The notes under the pieces were generated by a model, which was not told where the DNA came from, did no database searches, and was given only the letters and a program-made list of their open reading frames with translations. From assembly GCA_947365245.1 (NCBI GenBank), contig CANAWG010000003.1, positions 124,001 through 188,000 of the forward strand: a DNA stretch of 64,000 nt. The letters are read 5' to 3'. Positions 26,875 to 33,666 of the stretch are shown here, in pieces. The stretch comes from an uncultured Oscillibacter sp. (lineage in GTDB: Bacteria > Bacillota > Clostridia > Oscillospirales > Oscillospiraceae). The stretch's first letter is position 1, and the number at the start of each line of letters is the position of its first letter. The position numbers and the translations under genes were made by a program.

Positions 26875-26917
26875 CCGGCAGATCCGTAAAGAACAGGCGG
26901 AGCTGCTGGAGAACTAA
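26875..26917 (+). pseudogene. Remnant 3' end of a TagF-like glycosyl gene (34-bp repeat copy 2)
   Basis: Reads RQIRKEQAELLEN then TAA, against RQIREEQAELLSGD in the intact gene ending at 26027. The reading frame is closed nine codons upstream by a stop at 26861. The clean stop right after the repeat suggests that this is the original end of that gene or of a homologue, cut off when the methyltransferase segment came in. Confidence 0.7.
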
Positions 26918-26954
26918 CAGTGGCCATTCGCAATATAAGCACAATACGCGGCGA

Positions 26955-26994
26955 CAGCGGGGCCCCGCTGTGATCTTTCCGTTCCGGAAAGATC
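26955..26994 (+). repeat. Double-hairpin module, probable copy C
   Basis: A perfect 16-bp palindrome (half CAGCGGGG) is followed one base later by a hairpin with 10-bp stem GATCTTTCCG and loop TTC. The order, stem lengths, three-base loop and the GCGGG...CCCGC core match copies A and B, although the primary sequence of the second stem differs. Confidence 0.6.
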
Positions 26995-27125
26995 ATTCAC
27001 CTCTGCTTTTACTTGAACATGGAGAGAATTGCAAGACGACTTCCTTATGGCGCGGCAATGTCTGCGCTCCATCCCGTGGAAAGGGGCCCGCACATCAGTT
27101 GATTTTTGAAAGGAGAACTTCCGCT

Positions 27126-28250
27126 ATGGACCTCTTTGCACATTTCAAAAAGAGCGCCAACGAACCGGCGGAGCCCAGGCCCGAACGAATGGAGATCCCG
27201 CTCTGCATGAGCCCGTGGCTTTATCTGGGTCTTGGCTGGGGGAATTACAGCGTGTGCTGCAATTCCTATCCCATGGATTTTGGGAAGATTACGGAATCCG
27301 CCGGCGTCCAAGACTGGAACAAAGAGATCTTCAACGCCCCCAGCTATATCGCTATGCGAAAATCGCTGGTGGAGGGACGCTTGACAGAATACTGCAAGGT
27401 ATGTCCCGGCAAGGGACTTGGCTCCAGCGGAATTCATCAGACCGTCGAACAGTACGCTTCTCTTCTTCTCCAGATTGAGGACGATGCACAGCGGCAGCGC
27501 GCGAAGAATAATTTCGCCGCCGCCATCGAGGCCGCCGTGACCGGCAGGGTGGAGGTGGCTCATGATCCGTGCTTTTTAAATATCACCTGTGGCTCCGCCT
27601 GCAATATCAGATGCAAGTTCTGCTATAATTGTTTGATGGATTACCACCCCAAAGCGGAGGATCTCCTGCGGGTTATCGATCAGGTGCATGAGAACCTCAC
27701 CTTTGTACAGCTGACAGGGGGAGAGCCTTTAATCACACCCGCAGGACGTGCCATACTCAGGGAGTTTGCCGCGGGGAAATATAAATTCGCTGTGAGGATT
27801 GGCACCAACGCACAGTGGACGGATTTTGACCTGCTGCGTCCCGTGAATCTGGCGGAGGTGCAGATCTCCTCTGACGGAGCGACGAAAGAGACCTATGAAA
27901 AGATCCGAATCGGCGGAAATTTTGAGGATCTGATATCCAACATTAAAAAGTTTGTGGAGCTGAGAAGAGAAAAGCCCTATATGGTTATCCGTCTGAATTA
28001 CACGGTTACATCGGATAACTATATGGACATACCGGAGGCCGTCAAGCTGTATGAGGAAATGGGCCTTTTTATCACGTTCAACCTGGTGATGAGAGAGAAA
28101 GACGACCCTCAGAATATCAAAGAGCGGCCTGATCTGTACGAGGATTTCCTGAAATGCGTGGAGGAGGGGATCCGGGTTTCCCGCTTTGCACTGACGCAGG
28201 ACTGCCTGAAAAATATAAAGAGCATGATTGAAGAAAAAATGACAACCTGA
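27126..28250 (+). CDS. Radical SAM protein with N-terminal SPASM-like segment
   Basis: 374 residues. The cluster-binding CX3CX2C is C159, C163, C166 in CNIRCKFC, followed by the SAM-contacting LTGGEP (197-201) and a partial TIM barrel ending in NYTVTSDNY and TFNLVMREK. Before it, residues 25-97 read like a SPASM domain: PWLYLGLGWGNYSVCCNSYP, DWNKEIFNAPSYIAMRKSLVEG and YCKVC, with cysteines 44, 45, 90 and 93 able to hold a second Fe-S cluster. SPASM domains normally follow the barrel, so this is a permuted arrangement. ATG 27126 has AAAGGAG about ten bases upstream. No precursor peptide is seen; a sugar or lipid-linked substrate of the locus is possible. Confidence 0.8.
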   Translation: MDLFAHFKKSANEPAEPRPERMEIPLCMSPWLYLGLGWGNYSVCCNSYPMDFGKITESAGVQDWNKEIFNAPSYIAMRKSLVEGRLTEYCKVCPGKGLGSSGIHQTVEQYASLLLQIEDDAQRQRAKNNFAAAIEAAVTGRVEVAHDPCFLNITCGSACNIRCKFCYNCLMDYHPKAEDLLRVIDQVHENLTFVQLTGGEPLITPAGRAILREFAAGKYKFAVRIGTNAQWTDFDLLRPVNLAEVQISSDGATKETYEKIRIGGNFEDLISNIKKFVELRREKPYMVIRLNYTVTSDNYMDIPEAVKLYEEMGLFITFNLVMREKDDPQNIKERPDLYEDFLKCVEEGIRVSRFALTQDCLKNIKSMIEEKMTT

Positions 28251-28274
28251 GGAAGCTGTCGTTCATTTTATTAA

Positions 28275-28316
28275 AAAGAGCCAGGGCCGTCCCGTTCGGG
28301 ACGGCCCTGGCTCTTT
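28275..28316. terminator. Bidirectional terminator between the radical SAM gene and metK
   Basis: 19-bp perfect stem (arm AAAGAGCCAGGGCCGTCCC) with loop GTTC between two convergent genes. An outer pair AGCTGTCG (28254) and CGACAGCT (28317) can extend it. T-runs lie on both sides. Confidence 0.85.
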
Positions 28317-28344
28317 CGACAGCTGCCGTTTATTGATTTTGAAA

Positions 28345-29532
28345 TTACTCCGCCACGGCGGCTTTCAGGGCCTCCGCCCGGTCGGTCTTTTCCCAGGTCA
28401 CCCCCAGGTCCTCCCGGCCCATGTGGCCGTAGGCCGCCAGCTGGCGGTAGATGGGCCGGCGCAGGTCCAGATCCCGGATGATGGCGGTGGGCCGCAGATC
28501 AAAGACCTTCCGGACGGCCGCCTCCAGCTTCCCGTCGTCCACGGTGCCGGTGCCGAAAGTGTCCACCAGGATGCTCACCGGCTGGGCCACGCCGATGGCG
28601 TAGGCCAGCTCTACCTGGCAGCGGCGGGCCAGGCCCGCGGCCACGATGTTCTTGGCCACCCACCGGGCGGCGTAGGCCGCGGAGCGGTCCACCTTGGTGG
28701 GATCCTTGCCGGAGAAGCAGCCGCCGCCGTGGGGGGCGCTGCCGCCGTAAGTGTCCACGATGATCTTCCGGCCCGTGAGGCCGGCGTCCGCCGCGGGGCC
28801 GCCCTTGACAAAGCGGCCGGTGGGGTTAACATAATACTTTGTGTTCTCGTCCAGCATATCGGCGGGGATGACCACCTTCACCACCTGCTCGATCATGTCC
28901 TGACGGATCTGATCCAACGTGACGTCGGGGTTGTGCTGGGTGGAGATGACCACGGTGTCCACCCGGACGGGGCGGTTCTGCTCGTCGTACTCCACCGTCA
29001 CCTGGCTCTTGCCGTCGGGCCGCATATAGGGGAGGATCCCGGTTTTGCGCACCAGAGTCATCTGCTTGCACAGCTTCTGGGCCAGGGACAGGGGCAGGGG
29101 CATCAGCTCCGGCGTCTCGTCGCAGGCGTAGCCGAACATCATGCCCTGGTCGCCGGCGCCGTTGCCAAGCTCGCTGTCCGCGCCGGTCTTGTCCTCCAGG
29201 GACTTGTCCACGCCCATGGCGATGTCCGGGGACTGCTCGTCCACGGAGGTGATGACGGCGCAGGTGTCGCAGTCGAAGCCGTACTTGCCCCGGTCGTAGC
29301 CGATGTCCCGGACCACCTCCCGGGCGAGCTTGTCGATGTCCACGAAGCACTTGGTGGTGATCTCGCCCATGACGTGGATCAATCCGGTGCAGGCCGTGGT
29401 CTCGCAGGCCACCCGGCCCTGGGGATCCTGAGCCAGGATGGCGTCCAGCACGGCGTCGGAGATCTGGTCGCAGATCTTGTCGGGGTGTCCCTCGGTCACG
29501 GACTCAGAGGTGAATAAGTAGTGTCTTGCCAT
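28345..29532 (-). CDS. metK: S-adenosylmethionine synthetase
   Basis: Forms SAM from methionine and ATP in the cytoplasm. The 395-residue product begins [19 protein letters not shown] and has FDCDTCAVI, the phosphate-binding [22 protein letters not shown] region (in part) and normal length. ATG 29532 has AGGAG eight bases upstream; frame to 29580 runs through the leader and is not coding. The leader holds a SAM-I riboswitch with its own terminator, giving end-product control. SAM supply serves the methyltransferases and the radical SAM enzyme of the window as well as the rest of the cell. Confidence 0.97.
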   Translation of the reverse strand: MARHYLFTSESVTEGHPDKICDQISDAVLDAILAQDPQGRVACETTACTGLIHVMGEITTKCFVDIDKLAREVVRDIGYDRGKYGFDCDTCAVITSVDEQSPDIAMGVDKSLEDKTGADSELGNGAGDQGMMFGYACDETPELMPLPLSLAQKLCKQMTLVRKTGILPYMRPDGKSQVTVEYDEQNRPVRVDTVVISTQHNPDVTLDQIRQDMIEQVVKVVIPADMLDENTKYYVNPTGRFVKGGPAADAGLTGRKIIVDTYGGSAPHGGGCFSGKDPTKVDRSAAYAARWVAKNIVAAGLARRCQVELAYAIGVAQPVSILVDTFGTGTVDDGKLEAAVRKVFDLRPTAIIRDLDLRRPIYRQLAAYGHMGREDLGVTWEKTDRAEALKAAVAE

Positions 29533-29569
29533 AGTACTCGTCTCCTTTTTTTGTTTCTCCCGGAGGCAG

Positions 29570-29600
29570 AAAAAACACACGCTTCGACAGGCGAAACGTG
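29570..29600 (-). terminator. Expression-platform terminator of the metK SAM-I riboswitch
   Basis: On the minus strand CACGTTTCG, loop CCTGT, CGAAGCGTG (one T-G pair) followed by TGTTTTTT. It lies between the aptamer and the metK ribosome site. Confidence 0.85.
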
Positions 29601-29614
29601 CGAAATGATCTTTC

Positions 29615-29710
29615 CGCTCCTCATCTGTCGGTATCCGCCGGATTTGGCACCTTGAAAAACAGGTTGCCGTGGCTTCACAGGGCCGGTCCCTCCGCCACTC
29701 TTGATAAGGG
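29615..29710 (-). promoter_or_regulatory. SAM-I (S-box) riboswitch aptamer
   Basis: The conserved S-box order is present on the minus strand: CTTATCAAGAG, GGCGGAGGGA, TGAAGCC, CGGCAACC, AAGGTGCCAAATCC and GACAGATGAG, with the expected helices around them. SAM binding should favour the downstream terminator and lower metK expression. Confidence 0.95.
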
Positions 29711-29730
29711 ATGATGAAATTGTCACTCTT

Positions 29731-29759
29731 ATCTTAGTCAACTTCCCCGTATTTGTCAA
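29731..29759 (-). promoter_or_regulatory. metK promoter
   Basis: TTGACA (29754-29759) and TAAGAT (29731-29736) 17 bases apart on the minus strand, about 20 bases before the S-box aptamer. Confidence 0.85.
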
Positions 29760-29806
29760 GGGCTCTTTTCAAATTTTCACAAATTGGCAACGTTCAAAAA
29801 TTGTAC

Positions 29807-29835
29807 ATGACTTTTTGCTGAAAATCGGATATAAT
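29807..29835 (+). promoter_or_regulatory. Promoter of the rhomboid-like gene
   Basis: ATGACT (29807-29812) and a perfect TATAAT (29830-29835), 17 bases apart, about 54 bases before TTG 29889. Confidence 0.7.
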
Positions 29836-29888
29836 TATTCACTACTCTGTGTGATTTTCCGAATTTTACCTTTCTGGAGGGATCCTCT

Positions 29889-30767
29889 TTGAAAAAGCTC
29901 AACCGCGCGGTGGACCGCTTCGCGTACAGCCACCCCAACTTCGGCATCCCCAACCTGATGCGGTACGTGGTGATCGGCAATGTGATCGTGTACCTGCTGA
30001 CCGTGTTCGCCGGGTACGGAGCCGTCAGCTTCCTGACCTTTGACTGGCGGGCCATCCTCCACGGGGAGATCTGGCGGCTGGTGACGTTCCTCTTCTTCCC
30101 GGGGTATTACAGTCTGCGGGACGCCATCTGGCTGGTGTTCTTCCTCTACCTCTACTACATGATCGGCGCCACTTTGGAGCGGGAGTGGGGGACTGCGAAA
30201 TTCAGCCTCTACTACCTCTCCGGCGTGGTTTTGACGGTGATCACCGGCGCGATCATCGGCCTGGTCTCCGGCGGCGCCCACATCGCCGGGGCCCATTACA
30301 TCAACCTCTCCATGTTCTTCGCCTTTGCCATGCTGTACCCGGATACCCAGTTCCTACTGTTTTTCCTCATCCCGGTGAAGGTGAAGTGGCTGGCCTGGAT
30401 CGACGCGGTCTACTTCGCTCTCCAGGTGCTGCTGAGCCTGCTGAGCGGAAACATCCTGGGGGCGCTGCTGCCGGTGATCGCCATCCTGAACTTCATTATC
30501 TTCTTCTGGACCAACATCACCGACGAGATTGCCTGGCGGCGGGGCCGGGCCCGGCACCAGACCTCCCACCAGACCATCCAGTTCAAGGCCGCCGCCCGGC
30601 AGCAGAAGAAGAGGGAGGAGGAGCGGGGCTACCGCCACAAGTGCGCCGTCTGCGGCCGCACCGACACGGAGTGGCCGGACCTGGAGTTCCGGTACTGCTC
30701 CCGCTGCCAGGGCTACCACTGCTTCTGCCAGGACCACATTTTCAATCACGTGCACTTCACGGAGTAA
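29889..30767 (+). CDS. Rhomboid-like membrane protein with C-terminal zinc-ribbon segment
   Basis: 292 residues, six or seven membrane helices (about 25-225) in rhomboid order, including GEIWRLVTFLFFP and ATLEREWGTAKF. The catalytic GxSG of rhomboid serine proteases is not visible: the matching helix reads GAHYINLSMFFAFAMLYPD, so proteolysis is doubtful. A basic linker follows, then CAVCGRTDTEWPDLEFRYCSRCQGYHCFCQDH, a cysteine/histidine pattern able to bind zinc. The start is TTG 29889, eight bases after GGAGG; no ATG fits. The role is unknown; a non-proteolytic membrane chaperone-like function is one option. Confidence 0.75.
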   Translation: MKKLNRAVDRFAYSHPNFGIPNLMRYVVIGNVIVYLLTVFAGYGAVSFLTFDWRAILHGEIWRLVTFLFFPGYYSLRDAIWLVFFLYLYYMIGATLEREWGTAKFSLYYLSGVVLTVITGAIIGLVSGGAHIAGAHYINLSMFFAFAMLYPDTQFLLFFLIPVKVKWLAWIDAVYFALQVLLSLLSGNILGALLPVIAILNFIIFFWTNITDEIAWRRGRARHQTSHQTIQFKAAARQQKKREEERGYRHKCAVCGRTDTEWPDLEFRYCSRCQGYHCFCQDHIFNHVHFTE

Positions 30768-30773
30768 GGACCC

Positions 30774-30844
30774 GTATTCACAGCCGGGGGATGCAGTATG
30801 GCGGCAAAAAGACCGTCTAGACGGCGTTCAACGGCTGTGAATAC
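30774..30844 (+). repeat. Long-range hairpin after the rhomboid-like gene
   Basis: 13-bp perfect stem GTATTCACAGCCG (30774-30786) with CGGCTGTGAATAC (30832-30844). The 45-base interior contains the 12-bp palindrome CCGTCTAGACGG. It begins seven bases after the stop codon and precedes the terminator at 30865. It may be a structured 3' end; no known RNA family is recognised. Confidence 0.55.
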
Positions 30845-30864
30845 AGGTTCGAAGTGCCGCAGTG

Positions 30865-30895
30865 AGAGGCCGCCCCTCTGGGGCGGCCTCTTTTT
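30865..30895 (+). terminator. Rho-independent terminator of the rhomboid-like gene
   Basis: Stem AGAGGCCGCCC with GGGCGGCCTCT, loop CTCTG, followed by TTTTT. Confidence 0.9.
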
Positions 30896-31205
30896 CTCTG
30901 GGTAGGCGGCGGGGCTCAAGCACACCTCGTGGGATTCTCGGGAGGAGTGCCCCGCGTCCCCCGTTCTCGCTCCGCCGTGAGCCCAGCGGAGCGGGTCGCG
31001 GTGGAAAGCGAAGAAATTCCTATCACATAGCGCAGTTTTCGGCGAAGCCGGAAACGGAGCGGTGATGGGAATTTCTGAGCAGGTTTGAACTCGCTTCCCG
31101 GCATCCCACAAATGGCCTGCGGCCATTCGCAGGAGCCCTGCCGGACCTCGGATTGAAAAGGCGCTTCGCGCCTTGGGCGGAGGCAGCGAGTTCGCTTTTC
31201 TGTCG

Positions 31206-31239
31206 AAAAAAACAGGACACCCAAGGTCAGGTGTCCTGT
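31206..31239 (-). terminator. Terminator after tRNA-Gly
   Basis: On the minus strand ACAGGACACC, an eight-base loop, GGTGTCCTGT and seven T, eight bases after the tRNA CCA end. Confidence 0.88.
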
Positions 31240-31246
31240 CTCACTC

Positions 31247-31322
31247 TGGAGCGGGCAACGAGGCTCGAACTCGCTACCTCCACCTTGGCAAGGTGGCGCT
31301 CTACCAGATGAGCTATGCCCGC
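31247..31322 (-). tRNA. tRNA-Gly (anticodon GCC)
   Basis: Full cloverleaf on the minus strand: acceptor GCGGGCA with TGCCCGC, D-arm AGCTCATCTGGTAGAGC, anticodon stem CCACC/GGTGG around loop TTGCCAA (anticodon GCC), T-arm with GTTCGAGCC, discriminator T and an encoded CCA (31247-31249). A terminator follows directly. Confidence 0.97.
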
Positions 31323-31358
31323 GAACAAAAAGTATTCTAACAGAACGTCTCCTTTTTG

Positions 31359-32114
31359 TCAACCCTCCGGGCCAAAATTTTCTTCATCTTCCGCACTGTT
31401 CTCCGCTCCGGGTTCTCCCTCGTCCAGGATCTCCGCCTGGCCGTCCGCGGGCTCGGCCTCCTCCGGGGGAACCTCCTGGTCCAGCAGGAACTCGATCAGC
31501 CCCACCGGGCCGCCCTCCGGGTAGTAGAGCACCGGCCACATGGGCCGCTCCGTAAGGCCCCGCTCCTCCCGGACCCGGGCCAGGGCCGCCTCCACCTGGG
31601 CCTGGCCGCTCTCCTGGCTCCAGTAGCCCACCCGCACCGCCAGCTCCGTCCGCTCCTCGCTGAGGGCGGCGTCCAGCAGGGTGTAGAGGGCCTCCGGGCT
31701 GGTGGCGTTTACCACGGCCTGAATCTGCTCCAGGGTCCGGCGGTATCCGATCTGGAGCTCCACCTCGTAGTAACCCCGCTGGGATTGGGCGGAGGAGGTG
31801 ATATACTCCACGGCGTAGGCCCCCATGGGCGTCTCCTGCTGGACCTCCACCGTGGCCCGCTCCAGCAGGTCCGCCGCCTGGAGCTTGCTGGCCACGTTGT
31901 ACAGCCGCAGCGTGGCCGCCTCCGTGTGCTGGCCGATGAGAATCAAAAGGTCGTTGACGATGTCCTGGTAGTTCTCCGCCCGCAGCGTGCCGGCGGCCTC
32001 GCTCTCCCAGAACTTGCTGCTGTGGGGCTCCACGGTGCTGTACTCCCGCTCCAAAAGGGGGGTGCAGCCCGTAAGCAGGCACAGCAAAAGCAGCAGCGCA
32101 CAGCATTTTTTCAC
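31359..32114 (-). CDS. Lipoprotein of unknown function
   Basis: 251 residues with a lipoprotein signal: MKK, a leucine-rich core and the lipobox LTGC with the modified cysteine at 17, so it should be anchored on the outer face of the membrane. The mature part has no family that I recognise; it contains QDIVNDLLILIGQHTEAATLRLYN and a regular alternation of acidic and hydrophobic residues, and ends in a strongly acidic tail (about 215-251). The start is GTG 32114 with AAGGGGGTG upstream. It follows the LUD gene by 34 bases and is last in a minus-strand run that ends at the tRNA. Confidence 0.7.
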   Translation of the reverse strand: MKKCCALLLLLCLLTGCTPLLEREYSTVEPHSSKFWESEAAGTLRAENYQDIVNDLLILIGQHTEAATLRLYNVASKLQAADLLERATVEVQQETPMGAYAVEYITSSAQSQRGYYEVELQIGYRRTLEQIQAVVNATSPEALYTLLDAALSEERTELAVRVGYWSQESGQAQVEAALARVREERGLTERPMWPVLYYPEGGPVGLIEFLLDQEVPPEEAEPADGQAEILDEGEPGAENSAEDEENFGPEG

Positions 32115-32148
32115 AGGACTACACCCCCTTTCCAGCTTTGTGACAGTC

Positions 32149-32745
32149 TTACAGCCCCAGGTCCTCGTCCACCAGCAGGATCTCCGTCTCCATGCCCATC
32201 ATGGGGCCCCAAAGCGTCACCAGCCCCCGGCAGATGCGCTCCGGGCTCCTGCAGTCGTAGCAGCGGTCGCCCCGGACGGCGCAGGGGGTCTTCTTCCCCA
32301 GCCGCTGGGCGTTCCTGGGGGCGGCGATGTTCCGGGCCCGCCGCAGGGCCTCCTCACAGGTGGGGGCCAGCTTGTTGCGCCCGATGACGAAGTAGACTTT
32401 CTCGTGGCCAAACAGTGTGGAAGCCACCCGGTTGCCGGCACCGTCGATGTTGAGAATCTCCCCGGTCTCCGCCAGGCCGTTGGCGGAGATCAGATAGACG
32501 TCTGTGGTCATCGCTTCCCGGCGGGCGGCCCCCGCCTCCTGCTTCCAGTGCCAGACAACGGTGTTGTGCTTTCCCAGGGTATCGTACAGCCCCAGCTGGT
32601 CCAGTGTCACAGACCCGCCGAAGCCCACGGTTTTGCCGTCGATGGCCCCGTCCAGATACGCGGCGGCCTCCGCTCCGGCGGCAAACACCCGCACGGTGTA
32701 GCCCCGCTCCTCCAGATTTTTCTTCACGGTGTCAAAGGTTCCCAT
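32149..32745 (-). CDS. LUD-domain protein (LutC/YkgG-like, DUF162)
   Basis: 198 residues matching the LUD fold of lactate-utilisation proteins: VKKNLEERGYTVRVF, GKTVGFGGSVTLDQLGLYD, TDVYLISANGLAETGEILNIDGAGNRVAS (in part), then VIGRNKLAPTCEEAL and a cysteine-bearing tail DRCYDCRSPERICRG. Stand-alone LUD proteins of this size are common in clostridia and no reaction is firmly known. The lutA and lutB partners are absent, so lactate oxidation is not implied. ATG 32745 has AAGGAGG a few bases upstream. The gene lies 41 bases after the YitT gene. Confidence 0.82.
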   Translation of the reverse strand: MGTFDTVKKNLEERGYTVRVFAAGAEAAAYLDGAIDGKTVGFGGSVTLDQLGLYDTLGKHNTVVWHWKQEAGAARREAMTTDVYLISANGLAETGEILNIDGAGNRVASTLFGHEKVYFVIGRNKLAPTCEEALRRARNIAAPRNAQRLGKKTPCAVRGDRCYDCRSPERICRGLVTLWGPMMGMETEILLVDEDLGL

Positions 32746-32786
32746 TTTGCGCTCCTCCTTTTTTCCAATATTGTATGTGTATGTAC

Positions 32787-33644
32787 TCAGATCTCGTCCT
32801 GCCGGTACTCGCCGAAGCCCTCGCCCAGCACGTCCCGGGCGTCGCAGACGATGAGAAACGCCCCCTCGTCCAGCTCGTGTACCAGCCGCTTGATGTCCAC
32901 GATCTCCTTTTGCTTAAAGGCCGCCAGGAGCACCCGCTTCTCGTCGCCGGTGTAGCCGCCCTCCCCCTGGAGGATGGTGACGCCCCGGCCCTGGCGGTCC
33001 ATCAGCCCCCGGGCGATCTCCTGCCACCGGTCGGAGATGATGTAGGCCACCTTGGAGCTGTCCAGGCCGTAGAGCACGGTGTCCGTCACCTGGCTGGAGA
33101 CAAACATGGCCACCGCGCCGTACAGCGCCGCCTCGATGTGGCGGAAAGCAATGGCCACCAGCACCAGGGCCGCCAGGTCCGGGATCAGCACCAGCTTTCC
33201 CAGGGGCAGCCAGGGGAATTTCAGCTTCAGGAGACGGCCGATGATGTCCGTGCCGCCGGTGGTGGCCCCCTGGGAGAACACCATGCCCAGGCCCAGCCCC
33301 ATCAGCGCGCCGCCGCAGAGGGAGGCCAGCATGGGGTCCATGGCGGAGAAGCACCCCAGCCGGGAGAAAACGTCCATGGCGGCGGAGGTGACGAACATGG
33401 AGAACAGGGAGGACGCCAGCAGATGGAATCCCAGCATCTTCCAGCCCACCAGGAAGATGGGCACGTTCAGCACGAATACAATCACGCCTACGGAGAACTG
33501 GGGCAAAAACACGTTGACCACCTGCCCCAGACCGGTCATGCCCGCCATGCCCACCTGGTTGGTGTCGAAAAAGGCGCTGAACGCCAGGGAAAACAGCACG
33601 GAACCCACAAAGGTGATTCCATAGGCCCGCAGCATTTTTTTCAT
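32787..33644 (-). CDS. YitT family membrane protein
   Basis: 285 residues, five to six membrane helices (about 5-200, DUF161 repeats, with GGALMGLGLGMVFSQGATTGGTDIIG in part as the family hallmark) and a C-terminal cytoplasmic DUF2179 domain (about 210-285: YIISDRWQEIARGLMDRQGRGVTILQGEG in part). The function of the family is unsettled; the soluble domain resembles small ligand-binding modules. ATG 33644 has TGAGGAGGA upstream. It starts 22 bases after parC and is probably cotranscribed with it. Confidence 0.88.
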   Translation of the reverse strand: MKKMLRAYGITFVGSVLFSLAFSAFFDTNQVGMAGMTGLGQVVNVFLPQFSVGVIVFVLNVPIFLVGWKMLGFHLLASSLFSMFVTSAAMDVFSRLGCFSAMDPMLASLCGGALMGLGLGMVFSQGATTGGTDIIGRLLKLKFPWLPLGKLVLIPDLAALVLVAIAFRHIEAALYGAVAMFVSSQVTDTVLYGLDSSKVAYIISDRWQEIARGLMDRQGRGVTILQGEGGYTGDEKRVLLAAFKQKEIVDIKRLVHELDEGAFLIVCDARDVLGEGFGEYRQDEI

Positions 33645-33666
33645 GTCATCCTCCTCAGATGTTCTG

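Larger units (their letters stand above)
26811..27125. other. Gap with gene remnant and hairpins
   Basis: 315 bases between the methyltransferase and radical SAM genes. It holds the second 34-bp repeat as a gene-end remnant (26875-26917) and double-hairpin module C (26955-26994). The open frame through this stretch in phase with the radical SAM gene has no ribosome site or family similarity and is not counted as coding. Confidence 0.6.
30768..31205. other. Non-coding stretch between the rhomboid-like gene and tRNA-Gly
   Basis: Contains the hairpin at 30774-30844, the terminator at 30865-30895, and then about 300 bases with several short inverted repeats and a tRNA T-arm-like fragment near 31080-31110 (AGGTTTGAACTCGCTTCCCG on the plus strand). 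I see no supported gene; the open frames here overlap the tRNA and lack family similarity. Confidence 0.55.

Noticed and set aside
26817..27125. An N-terminal extension of the radical SAM protein
   Set aside because: The frame is open, but it runs through the repeat remnant and hairpins, lacks a ribosome site, and the start at 27126 has a good one.
30916..31362. A 148-codon minus-strand frame overlapping tRNA-Gly
   Set aside because: The frame is translated tRNA sequence and its flanks, a well-known artefact; the tRNA is certain.
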